A stretch of 64,000 nt of DNA from JACDAN01 sp036380355 (GCA_036380355.1 DASVEW010000002.1:9162-73161), one strand, 5' to 3'. Numbered from the stretch's first letter, positions 8,907-17,019 are shown. Numbers and translations: made by a program. Notes: generated by a model not told the origin, from the sequence alone.

Positions 8907-10049
8907 ATGACCGAGCGCGATACAGAAATCGAGTTCGACTTCTTCGAGGAGCCGGCGACCCGGGAGGCGGTCCGCGACGAGCGTCCTCCCCGCCGAACCC
9001 GAGGACCGCGCCGTCCTACGGGCCCGCCTTCGGGCCTCACGCCGTTGCTACGGCTCGTCGGGCTGATCAGCTTCGCGATCCTGGTCGTCGTCCTCCTCGT
9101 CTTCTGGGTCTCGAGCTGTCGCGGCGAGGCGAAGCGCGACCGGTACCAGGGCTACATGCAGGACGTCCAGGAGGTCGCCGACAGGTCCGAGCGGATCGGG
9201 TCGCAGCTCTCCACGACGCTGACGCGGCCGGAGGTGCGACAGCCGGCCCTCGTCCGCACGCTGGACGGGTACGCGCAGCAGCAGGAACAGCTCGTCGCGA
9301 CGGCGCAGCGCCTCGACCCGCCGGGACCCCTTCGCGAGCAGCACGAGCACCAGATCGACGCGCTCCAGTTCCGGGTCAGCGGCCTCCGCGGCCTTGCGGA
9401 CGCGTTCGGCACGCGCAGCGGGAATGCCGGCCGGACCGGCGGCCTGCTCTCGGCCCAGTACAGGCGCCTGACCGCGAGCGACGTCGTCTGGGACGACCTC
9501 TTCTCGGCTCCGGCGGCGCAGGAGCTCCGCAGGCAGGACCTTCGCGGGATCAACGTCCCGGACTCGAACTTCGTCTCGAACCCCGATCTCGGGACGGCGC
9601 GAGCGATGAGCAACATCTGGCAGCGGGTCCGGGGACAGACGGCCGCCGGCGGCGGGGAGGCGACGGCCAGTCCGGGCACGCACGGTCACAACCTCGTCTC
9701 CGTGACGGTCGTCGGCGGATCGCGCCTCAACCCGAACGCGCTGAACAAGATCGTGGCGACGACCGATCTCGCGTTCGAGGTCGTCTTCGAGAACTCCGGC
9801 GACTCGACGGAGACAGGCGTCGAGGTCGAGCTGACGATCCAGAAGGAAACCGAGCCGCTCACCCGCACCCAGCGCGTCGATCTCACGGAGCCGGGCCAAG
9901 AGGTTCGCGTGGTGTTCCGGAACGTCGGCCCGGTGCCGTTCGTCCAGCGGACGACGCTTCAGGTGAGCGTCAAGCCGGTTCCGGGCGAGGAGAACACGGG
10001 GAACAACACCGCCGAATACCCCGTGATCTTCTCGTACCCCGGCGGCTAG
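8907..10049 (+). CDS. Membrane-anchored protein with CARDB/Ig-like C-terminal domain, unknown function
   Basis: A 380-residue protein, divergent from the kinase operon. An acidic N-terminus (MTERDTEIEFDFFEEP) is followed by a basic stretch, one membrane helix (LVGLISFAILVVVLLVFWVSSC), a helical region rich in Gln/Arg, and a C-terminal beta-sandwich-like region. That region has the spacing ENSGDSTETGVEVELTI and NTGNNTAEYPVIF, typical of CARDB/Ig-like domains. The topology suggests an outside domain near the cell wall. I chose the ATG at 8907; a GTG at 8877 is also in frame, with a TACAGT box next to it. The function is not known to me. Confidence 0.75.
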   Translation: MTERDTEIEFDFFEEPATREAVRDERPPRRTRGPRRPTGPPSGLTPLLRLVGLISFAILVVVLLVFWVSSCRGEAKRDRYQGYMQDVQEVADRSERIGSQLSTTLTRPEVRQPALVRTLDGYAQQQEQLVATAQRLDPPGPLREQHEHQIDALQFRVSGLRGLADAFGTRSGNAGRTGGLLSAQYRRLTASDVVWDDLFSAPAAQELRRQDLRGINVPDSNFVSNPDLGTARAMSNIWQRVRGQTAAGGGEATASPGTHGHNLVSVTVVGGSRLNPNALNKIVATTDLAFEVVFENSGDSTETGVEVELTIQKETEPLTRTQRVDLTEPGQEVRVVFRNVGPVPFVQRTTLQVSVKPVPGEENTGNNTAEYPVIFSYPGG

Positions 10050-10092
10050 GCGCCCGGCGCCTCGCGCCCGACGAATTCCCGCCCTCTCGCTC

Positions 10093-10159
10093 GGGGTCAG
10101 ACCCCACGCCGACTTTCGCTACACCAGCGGCCCGCTCGGCTCGCCTGGGGTCAGACCCC
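10093..10159. repeat. Pair of GGGGTCAGACCCC palindromes (family R4)
   Basis: GGGGTCAGACCCC occurs at 10093-10105 and 10147-10159, start to start 54 bp. The same 13-bp palindrome is found as a second pair at 27443-27455 and 27498-27510, 55 bp apart. Both pairs sit just after the 3' end of a plus-strand gene. No other feature is visible in the 10050-10198 gap. Confidence 0.85.
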
Positions 10160-10198
10160 TTGATACGCGGAGACTCAACCGGCTGATCTGGCCAGTGG

Positions 10199-10681
10199 CT
10201 AGCGAGCCATGGCCCTTTCGACCGCTTCCTGTTCCTCAGGAGACAGTGCGACCGGAGCCTTGCCGTGGTCGAGCTCCTTCACGTAGATGCGGGCGTAGTC
10301 CCGGCCCTGGATGGCGCTGACGACGAAGCCGCTACGGGCGGCGTCGAGGAACGCCAGCGACGCGGACTGATGCCCGCCGGCGCCTTCGTACGCGTCGTAA
10401 CGGACGACGGACGTGTTCGTGACCGCCCCGTCCACACGCCGGTCCACCCGGGCGAGCGCGGCGGCGACCTCGTCCACCGCGCGGTGCAGGTCGTCGATCC
10501 GAGCCTGGAGCGAGACGGCGAAATCGACGAGGTCGGCCTTGCCGCCGCCGAGCAGCGTCATCTGGGCCTCGCGCACGCGGCGAAGGCGAAGAGCGAGGAG
10601 GAAGACGACGAGCAGGGCGAGCGCGGCGACGGCGCACGCAGCGATCGCGATCCACGCCGCGGTGGAGGCGGAGACGTCCAT
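10199..10681 (-). CDS. DUF4446 family membrane protein
   Basis: A 160-residue protein with one N-terminal membrane helix (AAWIAIAACAVAALALLVVFLLAL) and a coiled-coil part (residues 40-85). Its C-terminal domain has the DUF4446 signatures VRYDAYEGAGGHQSASLAFLD, QGRDYARIYVKEL and LSPEEQEAVERAM. The family is common in Firmicutes and Actinobacteria, often near chromosome-partition or cell-envelope genes, but has no proven role. The start ATG (10681) is 46 bp from the divergent HNH gene. Confidence 0.85.
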   Translation of the reverse strand: MDVSASTAAWIAIAACAVAALALLVVFLLALRLRRVREAQMTLLGGGKADLVDFAVSLQARIDDLHRAVDEVAAALARVDRRVDGAVTNTSVVRYDAYEGAGGHQSASLAFLDAARSGFVVSAIQGRDYARIYVKELDHGKAPVALSPEEQEAVERAMAR

Positions 10682-10727
10682 GTGGGGGCAGATCCTAGAG
10701 CCAGCTCGCTATCGTTTTAGCTCTGCC

Positions 10728-11246
10728 ATGAAACAGGTCCTGGTCCTGAACGCCAGCTACGAGGCGCTGAACGTGTGCTCGGTTCGCCGTGCCCACGTGC
10801 TGGTCTACAAGGGCAAGGCCGAAGTGATCGAGGCCTTGGAGCAGCCGCTTCGCTCGGCAACCGACACCTACCAGTGGCCGCACGTCATCCGCCTCGTGAC
10901 CTACGTCTCGGTGCCGCGGACCGTCAAGCGGAAGATCTCGCGCCGGGCCCTGTTCGCCCGTGACGGCTGGCGCTGCGCCTACTGCGGCACGTCGACCGGG
11001 CGGCTCACGCTCGACCACATCGTCCCGCGGAGCCGCGGCGGCGACTCCGTCTGGGAGAACGTCGTCACCTCGTGCGCGCCGTGCAACCTCAAGAAGGGCA
11101 ACCGGCTCTTACACGAGATCGAGATGGTGCTCCGAACGAAGCCGCGCGTGCCGCAGCCCGTGCTCTACATCAGACTCGCGACCCCAAAGATCCCGGCCGG
11201 GTGGAGGCCCTATCTGCCCGAGCTGGGCGAGGCCACGGCGGCCTAG
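10728..11246 (+). CDS. HNH endonuclease family protein
   Basis: A 172-residue protein with a conserved N-terminal region (VLVLNASYEALNVCSVRRAHVLVYKGKAEV) and an HNH nuclease domain. The domain shows CAYCG, LDHIVPRSRGG, WENVV and CAPCNLKKGNR, meaning two CxxC zinc pairs around the His-Asn-His core. This two-part architecture is widespread in actinobacteria and cyanobacteria and is usually chromosomal rather than part of a mobile element. The biological substrate is unknown. Its stop codon overlaps that of the convergent phosphotransferase gene in a shared CTAG. Confidence 0.9.
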   Translation: MKQVLVLNASYEALNVCSVRRAHVLVYKGKAEVIEALEQPLRSATDTYQWPHVIRLVTYVSVPRTVKRKISRRALFARDGWRCAYCGTSTGRLTLDHIVPRSRGGDSVWENVVTSCAPCNLKKGNRLLHEIEMVLRTKPRVPQPVLYIRLATPKIPAGWRPYLPELGEATAA

Positions 11247-12037
11247 AGTCGGCAGGCGAGCTCGACCGCCGGCAGATACGGATCGGCATCGTCCGGTCTC
11301 AAGGGCTCGTCTTCACGGAAGAGCCGGTCCGTGACGGCGCGATAGATCAGCGCGCGGAGGAGGAACTGCTCGAAGCGGTCGATGTGGGCGACCGAGTCGA
11401 GAATGGTCTCGTCGGCGCCCTCCCAGACCAGGGCGTCGGCGACCACGATCGCCGCCGCGTACGCCGTCGGCCGCCAGTAGGGCGAGAAGTCGATGATCGC
11501 CGGCGGACGCGGGTCGGCGAAAAGGACGTTCCCGGTCAGGTCACCGTGCACCAGCTGGCTCGGCTCGTCGACGGGCCGGAGCGCGGAGGCCAGGCGTTCC
11601 AGGTGCTTGACGCGCAGGAAGTCCTCGACCGGCAGCTCACCCCAGGCAACCCGATCGCCCACGACCCAGGGATCGGTCCGGTCGTCGATGAACTCCGGGC
11701 GGGCGACGCCCGCGAGCGCGGCGTGAAGTCGCTCGCCGGCGGCGATGATCTCCGGCCACCGGCGCTCCTCGTGGCGCCCTTCGACCCAGTCCCAGGCCGT
11801 CCAGCCGTCGACGACGACCGACTCGTCCACCGCCCGCTGCGGGCGAGCGACGCGGAAGCCGTCGCAGCGGATCGAGAAGAAGACCTCCGCTTGCCACTCC
11901 ACGTGCTGAGAATGGTGATCGGCCGGCTTGAAGACGAGATCGCCGGCGCGCCACGACTCGCCCATGCCCCCCGCAAGCGGTGTGGCGCCGCCCTCGACGC
12001 CGAAGGCCGCGAGCACTCGGGGATCCGGCGGGGCCAT
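11243..12037 (-). CDS. Aminoglycoside-phosphotransferase-like small-molecule kinase
   Basis: A 264-residue protein of the APH/choline-kinase fold. It shows LVHGDLTGNVLF, the HGDxxxxN catalytic loop, followed by PAIIDFSPYWRP in place of the metal-binding DxD segment. It resembles a group of actinobacterial proteins annotated as TIGR02569 whose substrate is unknown. I chose the ATG at 12037 (MAPPDPRVLAAFG) because it overlaps the rhodanese stop as TGATG; the frame is open 15 codons further up. It is probably the last gene of a zinc-ribbon, rhodanese, phosphotransferase operon. Confidence 0.8.
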   Translation of the reverse strand: MAPPDPRVLAAFGVEGGATPLAGGMGESWRAGDLVFKPADHHSQHVEWQAEVFFSIRCDGFRVARPQRAVDESVVVDGWTAWDWVEGRHEERRWPEIIAAGERLHAALAGVARPEFIDDRTDPWVVGDRVAWGELPVEDFLRVKHLERLASALRPVDEPSQLVHGDLTGNVLFADPRPPAIIDFSPYWRPTAYAAAIVVADALVWEGADETILDSVAHIDRFEQFLLRALIYRAVTDRLFREDEPLRPDDADPYLPAVELACRL

Positions 12038-12741
12038 CAGCCCCGCTCGATAGGCAGGCCGAGCGTCTCCCACTGGCTCCACGAGCCGGGGTAGAGCTTC
12101 GCTTCACGACCTGCGAGCGCAAGACCGTGGACCGTGACGGACGACGTGACGCCCGAGCCGCAGTAGGCGACGAGCTCGCCGGGCGGGAGGTCGGGCAGCG
12201 GCTCGTTCCACGGTGCGTTCAGGGCGCCGGGGATCCGGCCGGGAACCTTGTCGATCGGGTTCTCCTCGCCGCGCCAGCGCGGCGCCATCCTCGCATCGAC
12301 GACGACGAGCTCGCCGAGCCGCTCGGCCAGCTCAGGCGCGTCGATCGTGTCTCCGGACCGCTCGCGCGGCACGAACGTCGCCGGCTCGATCGCTTCCTCA
12401 CCCGACGCGAAGGGCCCGCCCCAGGCGTCGATCCCGCCGAGGAGCACCGCGCAGTCGTCGTGGCCGAAGTGGCGCAGCAGCCACCAGAGCCGCTCGGCAC
12501 CGCCCATGCTCCCGTAGGCCACGACGTACACGCCCTCGCCGATCCCGGCCCGCCCAGCCGCGACCACGAACCGCACGGCCGAAGGCAGCGGATGTCGCCC
12601 CTGCCCCTCGACGGACAGGTCGGAGAGGTCCTCGTCCACGTCGAGGAACGAGGCGCCGGGTATGTGGCCCTCGAGGTAGAGCTCGCGCCCGCGACCCGGA
12701 TCGCCGAGCTCCCAGCGACAGTCCACGAACTGGTACCGCAC
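12037..12741 (-). CDS. Thiosulfate/3-mercaptopyruvate sulfurtransferase (tandem rhodanese)
   Basis: A 234-residue two-domain rhodanese. The N-terminal inactive domain has GHIPGASFLDVDEDLSD, and the C-terminal domain has the family sequence GRIPGALNAPW and the catalytic loop CGSGVTS, with the persulfide-forming Cys in a CxSGxT context. Such enzymes move sulfane sulfur from thiosulfate or mercaptopyruvate to acceptors in the cytoplasm. It is shorter than typical SseA (about 280), as is common in actinobacteria. The next gene starts inside its stop (TGATG), and the upstream mini zinc-ribbon gene ends 24 bp before it. Confidence 0.92.
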   Translation of the reverse strand: MRYQFVDCRWELGDPGRGRELYLEGHIPGASFLDVDEDLSDLSVEGQGRHPLPSAVRFVVAAGRAGIGEGVYVVAYGSMGGAERLWWLLRHFGHDDCAVLLGGIDAWGGPFASGEEAIEPATFVPRERSGDTIDAPELAERLGELVVVDARMAPRWRGEENPIDKVPGRIPGALNAPWNEPLPDLPPGELVAYCGSGVTSSVTVHGLALAGREAKLYPGSWSQWETLGLPIERG

Positions 12742-12765
12742 TGTCGCGATTGTGACGGGACGGTG

Positions 12766-12897
12766 CTAAGCGGTCCTGACGAGCCTCACCGGCACCGGCA
12801 GAAGACAGCGGGCGCACTCGGTCCACGCCGCCCCCTTCCGCTCGGCCCGCTCGACCGGCACCGGCGTGGCGCACGTGCAGCTCTCGGCCTTCGACAT
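12766..12897 (-). CDS. Tiny zinc-ribbon-like protein (43 aa)
   Basis: A 43-residue ORF starting MSKAESCTCATPVPVERAER with CxC near the start and CARC at 28-31, which together could hold one metal ion. Its ATG (12897) has an excellent ribosome binding site, GAGGAGGAAGACG just upstream, which is the main reason to accept it. It lies 24 bp upstream of the rhodanese gene on the same strand, so it may be co-transcribed. No named family is recognised; a metal-binding or sulfur-related helper role is only a guess. Confidence 0.6.
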   Translation of the reverse strand: MSKAESCTCATPVPVERAERKGAAWTECARCLLPVPVRLVRTA

Positions 12898-12910
12898 CGT
12901 CTTCCTCCTC

Positions 12911-12963
12911 GGCGTCGCTTGCGACGCCGATCGTGGCCATGCCGACTAGGCCGGCGTGGCCGG
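12911..12963. repeat. Two-hairpin dispersed repeat, family R2, copy 1
   Basis: GGCGTCGC-TT-GCGACGCC (12911-12928) is a perfect 8-bp inverted repeat, followed by a second imperfect hairpin framed by GGCCA and TGGCC. The same two-hairpin order is seen at 51992-52049 and 57338-57391. It lies between the minus-strand zinc-ribbon gene and the plus-strand gene at 13026. Confidence 0.65.
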
Positions 12964-13025
12964 TTGCTTGATGCCGCTTCCACGCAGGGTGCAGGAGCCG
13001 GCGGACGGACTGGCATCATCCGGCC

Positions 13026-13220
13026 GTGGTTCCCGAGGCACCACTCGAAAGCTCGCGCGAGAACCAGCAGTTCGGCCCGAACGGCGAGTACACGGCGAAC
13101 GACCTCGCGCGCCGCTACGGCGCGAGCCCCGACGAGACCATGCGGGACGGCGAGATCGCGTACGCGAACATTCCGGAGTCGGAACCGACGGGCCGCGAAG
13201 GCTGGCTTCCCGGCAGCTAG
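13026..13220 (+). CDS. Small hypothetical protein (64 aa)
   Basis: A 64-codon ORF starting with GTG, with residues such as NGEYTANDLARRYGASPDET and YANIPESEPTGREGW. Codon use fits the genome. There is no Shine-Dalgarno box, but CATCAT lies 6 nt before the GTG, like the leaderless starts elsewhere in the window. It ends 2 bp before the GNAT gene, so the two may be co-transcribed. No domain or function is recognised. Confidence 0.5.
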   Translation: MVPEAPLESSRENQQFGPNGEYTANDLARRYGASPDETMRDGEIAYANIPESEPTGREGWLPGS

Positions 13221-13222
13221 GA

Positions 13223-13675
13223 ATGACTGCCGGCCTCATCCCGCGGCGGCTCGTGCCGGACAATTTCGCGGTGCCGGAACGGCTCGAGCACGAGCGCTTC
13301 AGGCTTCGGATGCTCTCCGTCACGGATGTGGTCAAGGACTTCGCGGCGATCAACCATCGCGTCAGACCGGACGGGACGCCTGATCCCTGGAGCGAAACGA
13401 CGTTCCTCCAGAACCTCGCCGATCTCGGCTGGCACGAAGTCGAGTTCAAGATTCGCCGCTCCTTCGCCTACACGGTCGCCCGAGCCGACGAGTCCGAGGT
13501 CATTGGTTGCGTGTACCTCTATCCGCCCGAGAACGACGACTACGACGTCGACGTGACGATGTGGGTGACGCGCGAAGCGTGGAACGAGGGCCTCGACGCC
13601 GAGGTCGAGCGCGTGGTGCGCGAGTGGCTCGCGCTCGAGTGGCCGTTCGAACGACCGTTCTGGCGCGACCGCTGA
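13223..13675 (+). CDS. GNAT-family N-acetyltransferase-like protein
   Basis: A 150-residue protein. The pattern (LEHERFRLRMLSVTDVVKDF, ESEVIGCVYLYPPENDDYDVDVTMWVTREAWNEG) follows the first two thirds of a GNAT acyltransferase, with the beta-strand YDVDVTMWVT in the expected place. The classical acetyl-CoA loop (Q/RxxGxG/A) is not clear, so it may be a degenerate or atypical member. The ATG at 13223 has only a short AGGA upstream. Substrate unknown. Confidence 0.65.
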   Translation: MTAGLIPRRLVPDNFAVPERLEHERFRLRMLSVTDVVKDFAAINHRVRPDGTPDPWSETTFLQNLADLGWHEVEFKIRRSFAYTVARADESEVIGCVYLYPPENDDYDVDVTMWVTREAWNEGLDAEVERVVREWLALEWPFERPFWRDR

Positions 13676-13679
13676 AGCC

Positions 13680-15086
13680 CTACGCTGGTTCCGGCTCTGC
13701 CTCGGGTACGACGCGCGGCTCGGCATGCGGGTGGTGGTGGCCGTTCCCCAGCAGGTGACCGTGGGACTCCGTCCCGTAGCCGCCCGGGACCGGGATGTAG
13801 AACTCGGGGTAGCCCCACATGCCGTGCTCGGACACGTCCAGGCCGGCCGTCTCGACCTCGGGCTCGACCCTGATCCCCCACAGCGCCTTCATCGCCCAGA
13901 GCGACCCGAAGGACGCGCTGAAGGTGAAGAGGCCGACCGCGAGCAGGCCGACGGCCTGCGTCCCGAGCTGGTCGAAGCTGCCCGTGTACCAGAGCCCGCC
14001 CGTGCCGGTCGCGAGGTTCTCGGCGAGCGCCGGCACGGCGAAGATCCCGGTCGCGAGGGTGCCCCACACGCCGGCCATCCCGTGAACGGCGACAGCGCCG
14101 ATCGGGTCGTCGATCCGCAGCCGCTCGACGAGCAGGACACCCAGCACGGCGACGACGCCGGCGACAAGCCCGATCACGATCGCAGCCCACGGCGCCACGA
14201 ACCCGGCGGCCGCCGTGACGGCGACCAATGCCGCGATCACGCCGTTCAGCATCATCGAGAGGTCGGGCTTGCGCAGCACGACCCAGGCAGCTGCCACGGC
14301 GCCGATGGCGCCCGCCGCGGCGGCGACGTTCGTCGTCAGCGCGACGTACGCGAAGTAGCCGATGCGGTCGCCGGTGACGACGCCGAGCGTCGAGCCCGGG
14401 TTGAACCCGAACCAGCCGAACCAGAGGATCAGCACGCCCAGCGTCACGAAGGCCATGTTGTGGCCGGGGATCGCGTTCGGCTTCCCGTCCGAGTCGAACT
14501 TCCCGATCCGCGGGCCGAGCAGCAACGCGCCGGCGAGCGCGGCCAGCGCACCCTGGTAATGCACCACCGTCGAGCCCGCGAAGTCCTGCATCCCGCGCGC
14601 GAACAGCCAGCCGTCGGGGTGCCAGATCCAGTGCGAGACGACCGAGTAGATCAGCGTGAAAACGACCCCGAACGCGAAGTAGACCCACAGCTTCGTCCGC
14701 TCGGCCATCGCGCCCCAGACGATCGCCAGCGAGACGGCCGCGAAGACGACCTGGAAGAAGTACGCAGCGCCGGCAGGCACCGACCCGAACCACGAGAAGG
14801 GCTCCGCGCCGATCGCGAGCAGCGTGTCCGACGACGGCACGAAGCCCCCGCCGCCGACCAACCCGTTCCCGCCGTCGCCGAACGCGATCCCGAAGCCGAC
14901 GAGGTAGTAGACGAGCGAGGCGATCCCGAGCACGAGCACGTTCTTCGCCGCGATGTGCCCGGCGTTCTTCATCCGCGTCAGGCCCGCCTCGAGGAAGGCG
15001 AACCCGGCCTGCATGAACATGACGAGGATCGCCGCGACGACCACCCAGACGGTGCTCGCAGCGATGACCAGCTCCTCCGGCGTCAT
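13680..15086 (-). CDS. amt: Ammonium transporter (Amt)
   Basis: A 468-residue membrane protein with about eleven helices and the Amt signatures GFAFLEAGLTRMKNAGH, DFAGSTVVHYQGALAALAGA and FGWFGFNPGST, including the conserved D-F-A-G-S and pore histidines. It moves ammonium/ammonia across the cytoplasmic membrane. The cytoplasmic C-terminal tail is long and His-rich (HGHLLGNGHHHPHAEP). Its ATG overlaps the PII gene stop (ATGA), as expected when PII blocks the pore. It ends the glnA1-PII-amt operon. Confidence 0.96.
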   Translation of the reverse strand: MTPEELVIAASTVWVVVAAILVMFMQAGFAFLEAGLTRMKNAGHIAAKNVLVLGIASLVYYLVGFGIAFGDGGNGLVGGGGFVPSSDTLLAIGAEPFSWFGSVPAGAAYFFQVVFAAVSLAIVWGAMAERTKLWVYFAFGVVFTLIYSVVSHWIWHPDGWLFARGMQDFAGSTVVHYQGALAALAGALLLGPRIGKFDSDGKPNAIPGHNMAFVTLGVLILWFGWFGFNPGSTLGVVTGDRIGYFAYVALTTNVAAAAGAIGAVAAAWVVLRKPDLSMMLNGVIAALVAVTAAAGFVAPWAAIVIGLVAGVVAVLGVLLVERLRIDDPIGAVAVHGMAGVWGTLATGIFAVPALAENLATGTGGLWYTGSFDQLGTQAVGLLAVGLFTFSASFGSLWAMKALWGIRVEPEVETAGLDVSEHGMWGYPEFYIPVPGGYGTESHGHLLGNGHHHPHAEPRVVPEAEPEPA

Positions 15087-15433
15087 ACCGGCTCCACCTC
15101 CTCCAGCCTCATCCCGGTCCGGTTGTGCGTGACGTCGCCGACCGGCGTCGTCCAGACGATCCCGTCGCCCGACTCGTTGCCGCTTCGCGCGGCGTCCGCG
15201 ATCGCGGCGACCACGCCGTCGGCGATCTCCTCGGCGACGACGAAGGTCAGAACCGCCTTCGGGAGGAACCGCGACTCGAATGTCCGGCCGCGGTACTCGT
15301 GCGTGATGCCGCGCTGGCGCCCGTGGCCGATCGCCTCGACCACGGTGACGCCAACGTGACCCGTCTGTTCCTCGACCGCGTCGATCACGGTCTCGACGCG
15401 CTCGCGGATGACGACTGCCTCGACCTTGACCAT
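15083..15433 (-). CDS. glnK: PII nitrogen regulatory protein (GlnB/GlnK family)
   Basis: A 116-residue trimeric signal protein that binds ATP/ADP and 2-oxoglutarate and controls Amt. The T-loop region reads GHGRQRGITHEYRGRTF with Tyr47, while the position of the modifiable Tyr51 of E. coli GlnB is Phe52. The C-terminal part has the usual ADAARSGNESGDGIVWTTPV, a variant of the family GxxGDGxIFV motif. The ATG overlaps the glnA1 stop (TGATG) and the stop overlaps amt. Loss of the T-loop tyrosine suggests no uridylylation or adenylylation, so control is by ligands alone. Confidence 0.93.
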   Translation of the reverse strand: MVKVEAVVIRERVETVIDAVEEQTGHVGVTVVEAIGHGRQRGITHEYRGRTFESRFLPKAVLTFVVAEEIADGVVAAIADAARSGNESGDGIVWTTPVGDVTHNRTGMRLEEVEPV

Positions 15434-16881
15434 CAGCAGTCGAAGTAGAGGCCGAACTCCGCGGGATGAGGCCGAAGGCGCACGACGTCGACCTCGTTCT
15501 CGCGCTTGTAGCCGATCCAGGTGCGGACCAGCTCCTCGCTGAAGACGCCGCCCTTGGTGAGGAACTCGTGGTCCGCTTCGAGGGCGTCGAGCGCCTCGCC
15601 GAGCGACGAGGGAACCTGCGGAACCTCGCCGTGCGTCTCCTCGAAGAGGTCGTAGTCGGCCGGCGCGCCCGGGTCGAGCCCGCGCTCGATCCCGTCCAGC
15701 CCCGCCATCAGCATCGCGGCGAAAGCCAGGTACGGGTTGGCCGCGGCATCCGGGCAACGGAACTCGATCCGCTTCGCCTTCGGCGCGTCCGAGTACATCG
15801 GGATCCGGATGCAGGCGGAGCGGTTCCGCTGCGAGTACACGAGATTGACCGGCGCCTCGTAGCCGGGCACGAGCCGGCGGTACGAGTTCGTCGTCGGCGC
15901 GCAGAACGCCAGCAGCGCAGGCGCATGCGCCAGAAGCCCGCCGATGTACGAGCGGGCCGCGGCCGAGAGGCCGGCGTAACCGTCGCCGTCCGCCATCAGC
16001 GTCTCGCCGCCTTTCCAGAGCGACTGATGCGTGTGCATGCCCGAGCCGTTGTCGCCGAACAGCGGCTTCGGCATGAAGGTGACCGTCTTGCCGGCCGCGC
16101 GGGCGACGTTCTTGACGATGTACTTGTACGTCATGACCTGGTCGGCCATGCGCGTGAGCGGCGCATAGCGGAGGTCGATTTCGCACTGGCCGCCGGACGC
16201 CACCTCGTGGTGGTGGAACTCACACGGGATGCCGAGCCGCTCGAGGGTCAGCACCATCCGCGTGCGCAGGTCGTGCATCGTGTCGTGCGGCGCCGGTGGG
16301 AAGTAGCCCTCCTTCTCGCGCACCGTGTAGCCGAGCCCCGGCTTGCCGGAGTTCCAGTGGCCTTCGGCCGAGTCGACCGCGTAGTGCGAGTGGTTCGGCC
16401 CCAGGTCGTAGGACACCTCGTCGAGCACGAAGAACTCGCATTCGGGCCCGAAGTAGGCCGTGTCGGCGATCCCGCTCGCCTCGAGGTAGGCCTCCGCCCG
16501 CTTCGCGACGCCGCGGGGATCCTTCCCGTACGGCTCGCGCGTGACGGGGTCGGCGATCTCGCAGACGATCGAGAGCGTCGGCGCCTCGGTGAACGGGTCG
16601 AGGATCGCGCTGCCCGCGTCCGGCATCAGGAGCATGTCCGACTCGGAGATGCCCTGCCAGCCGCGGATCGAAGAGCCGTCGAAGCCGAGCCCGTCGTCGA
16701 AGGAGGACTCGTCGAACGCCGAGATCGGCAGGGTCATGTGCTGCCAGGTCCCGAGCAGGTCGCAGAACTTCAGGTCGACCATCTGTGCCTGGGTCTGGCC
16801 CGCCCAGGCGATCGCCTCCTTGGCCGCGGGCGCCGTCTTGGCCCCGTTCGCCAGGTAGTGCCTCGTCTCGATCTCGCTCAC
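15433..16881 (-). CDS. glnA: Type I glutamine synthetase (GSI-beta like), glnA1
   Basis: A 482-residue enzyme that makes glutamine from glutamate, ammonia and ATP. Motifs include GFDGSSIRGW, FGPECEFFVLDE, NGSGMHTHQS and NRSACIRIPM. The region around ADYDLFEETHGEVPQVP contains a Tyr in the context of the adenylylation site (NLYDLPPEE in E. coli), so regulation by adenylylation is possible, although no glnE is in the window. The GTG start at 16881 has AAGGAGGG 6 nt upstream. It is the first gene of glnA1-PII-amt and is preceded by a leader RNA with a terminator. Confidence 0.96.
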   Translation of the reverse strand: MSEIETRHYLANGAKTAPAAKEAIAWAGQTQAQMVDLKFCDLLGTWQHMTLPISAFDESSFDDGLGFDGSSIRGWQGISESDMLLMPDAGSAILDPFTEAPTLSIVCEIADPVTREPYGKDPRGVAKRAEAYLEASGIADTAYFGPECEFFVLDEVSYDLGPNHSHYAVDSAEGHWNSGKPGLGYTVREKEGYFPPAPHDTMHDLRTRMVLTLERLGIPCEFHHHEVASGGQCEIDLRYAPLTRMADQVMTYKYIVKNVARAAGKTVTFMPKPLFGDNGSGMHTHQSLWKGGETLMADGDGYAGLSAAARSYIGGLLAHAPALLAFCAPTTNSYRRLVPGYEAPVNLVYSQRNRSACIRIPMYSDAPKAKRIEFRCPDAAANPYLAFAAMLMAGLDGIERGLDPGAPADYDLFEETHGEVPQVPSSLGEALDALEADHEFLTKGGVFSEELVRTWIGYKRENEVDVVRLRPHPAEFGLYFDC

Positions 16882-16973
16882 CGTTTCCCTCCTTGAACGC
16901 GAAAAAGCCCCAGGACTCCCGAGAGTCCTGAGGCTCCATTGCCTCGGCGCGCGCCGTCGGCGGCGCGTGCCTG
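16882..16973 (-). promoter_or_regulatory. glnA1 leader: hexaloop antiterminator and intrinsic terminator (putative ANTAR target)
   Basis: On the minus strand GAGGC (16945-16941), hexaloop AATGGA, GCCTC (16934-16930) form a hairpin with A at loop position 1 and G at position 4. The same GCCTC is part of the left arm of a 13-bp terminator stem (arms 16923-16935 and 16906-16920) followed by five U (16906-16902). The two folds exclude each other. The terminator ends about 20 nt before the start codon, just before the ribosome binding site. The glnA2 leader (22783-22845) has the same order and loop type. Confidence 0.75.
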
Positions 16974-16979
16974 GATCGC

Positions 16980-17009
16980 ACTGTAGGACACCGGGCGGAC
17001 GGAGCGCAA
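16980..17009 (-). promoter_or_regulatory. Predicted glnA1 promoter
   Basis: On the minus strand TTGCGC (17009-17004), an 18-bp spacer and TACAGT (16985-16980) fit a housekeeping promoter and give a transcript start near 16973. The -35 box lies inside a small inverted repeat GGACGG (16997-17002)/CCGTCC (17010-17015), which could be an operator. Confidence 0.5.
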
Positions 17010-17019
17010 CCGTCCGATC

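Noticed and set aside
10093..10159. GGGGTCAGACCCC pair as a CRISPR array
   Set aside because: Only two short palindromes of 13 bp, no leader, no cas genes.
15466..16896. 476-residue open frame opposite glnA1
   Set aside because: Composition of an antisense shadow (Arg, Val, His rich); glnA1 is certain on the other strand.
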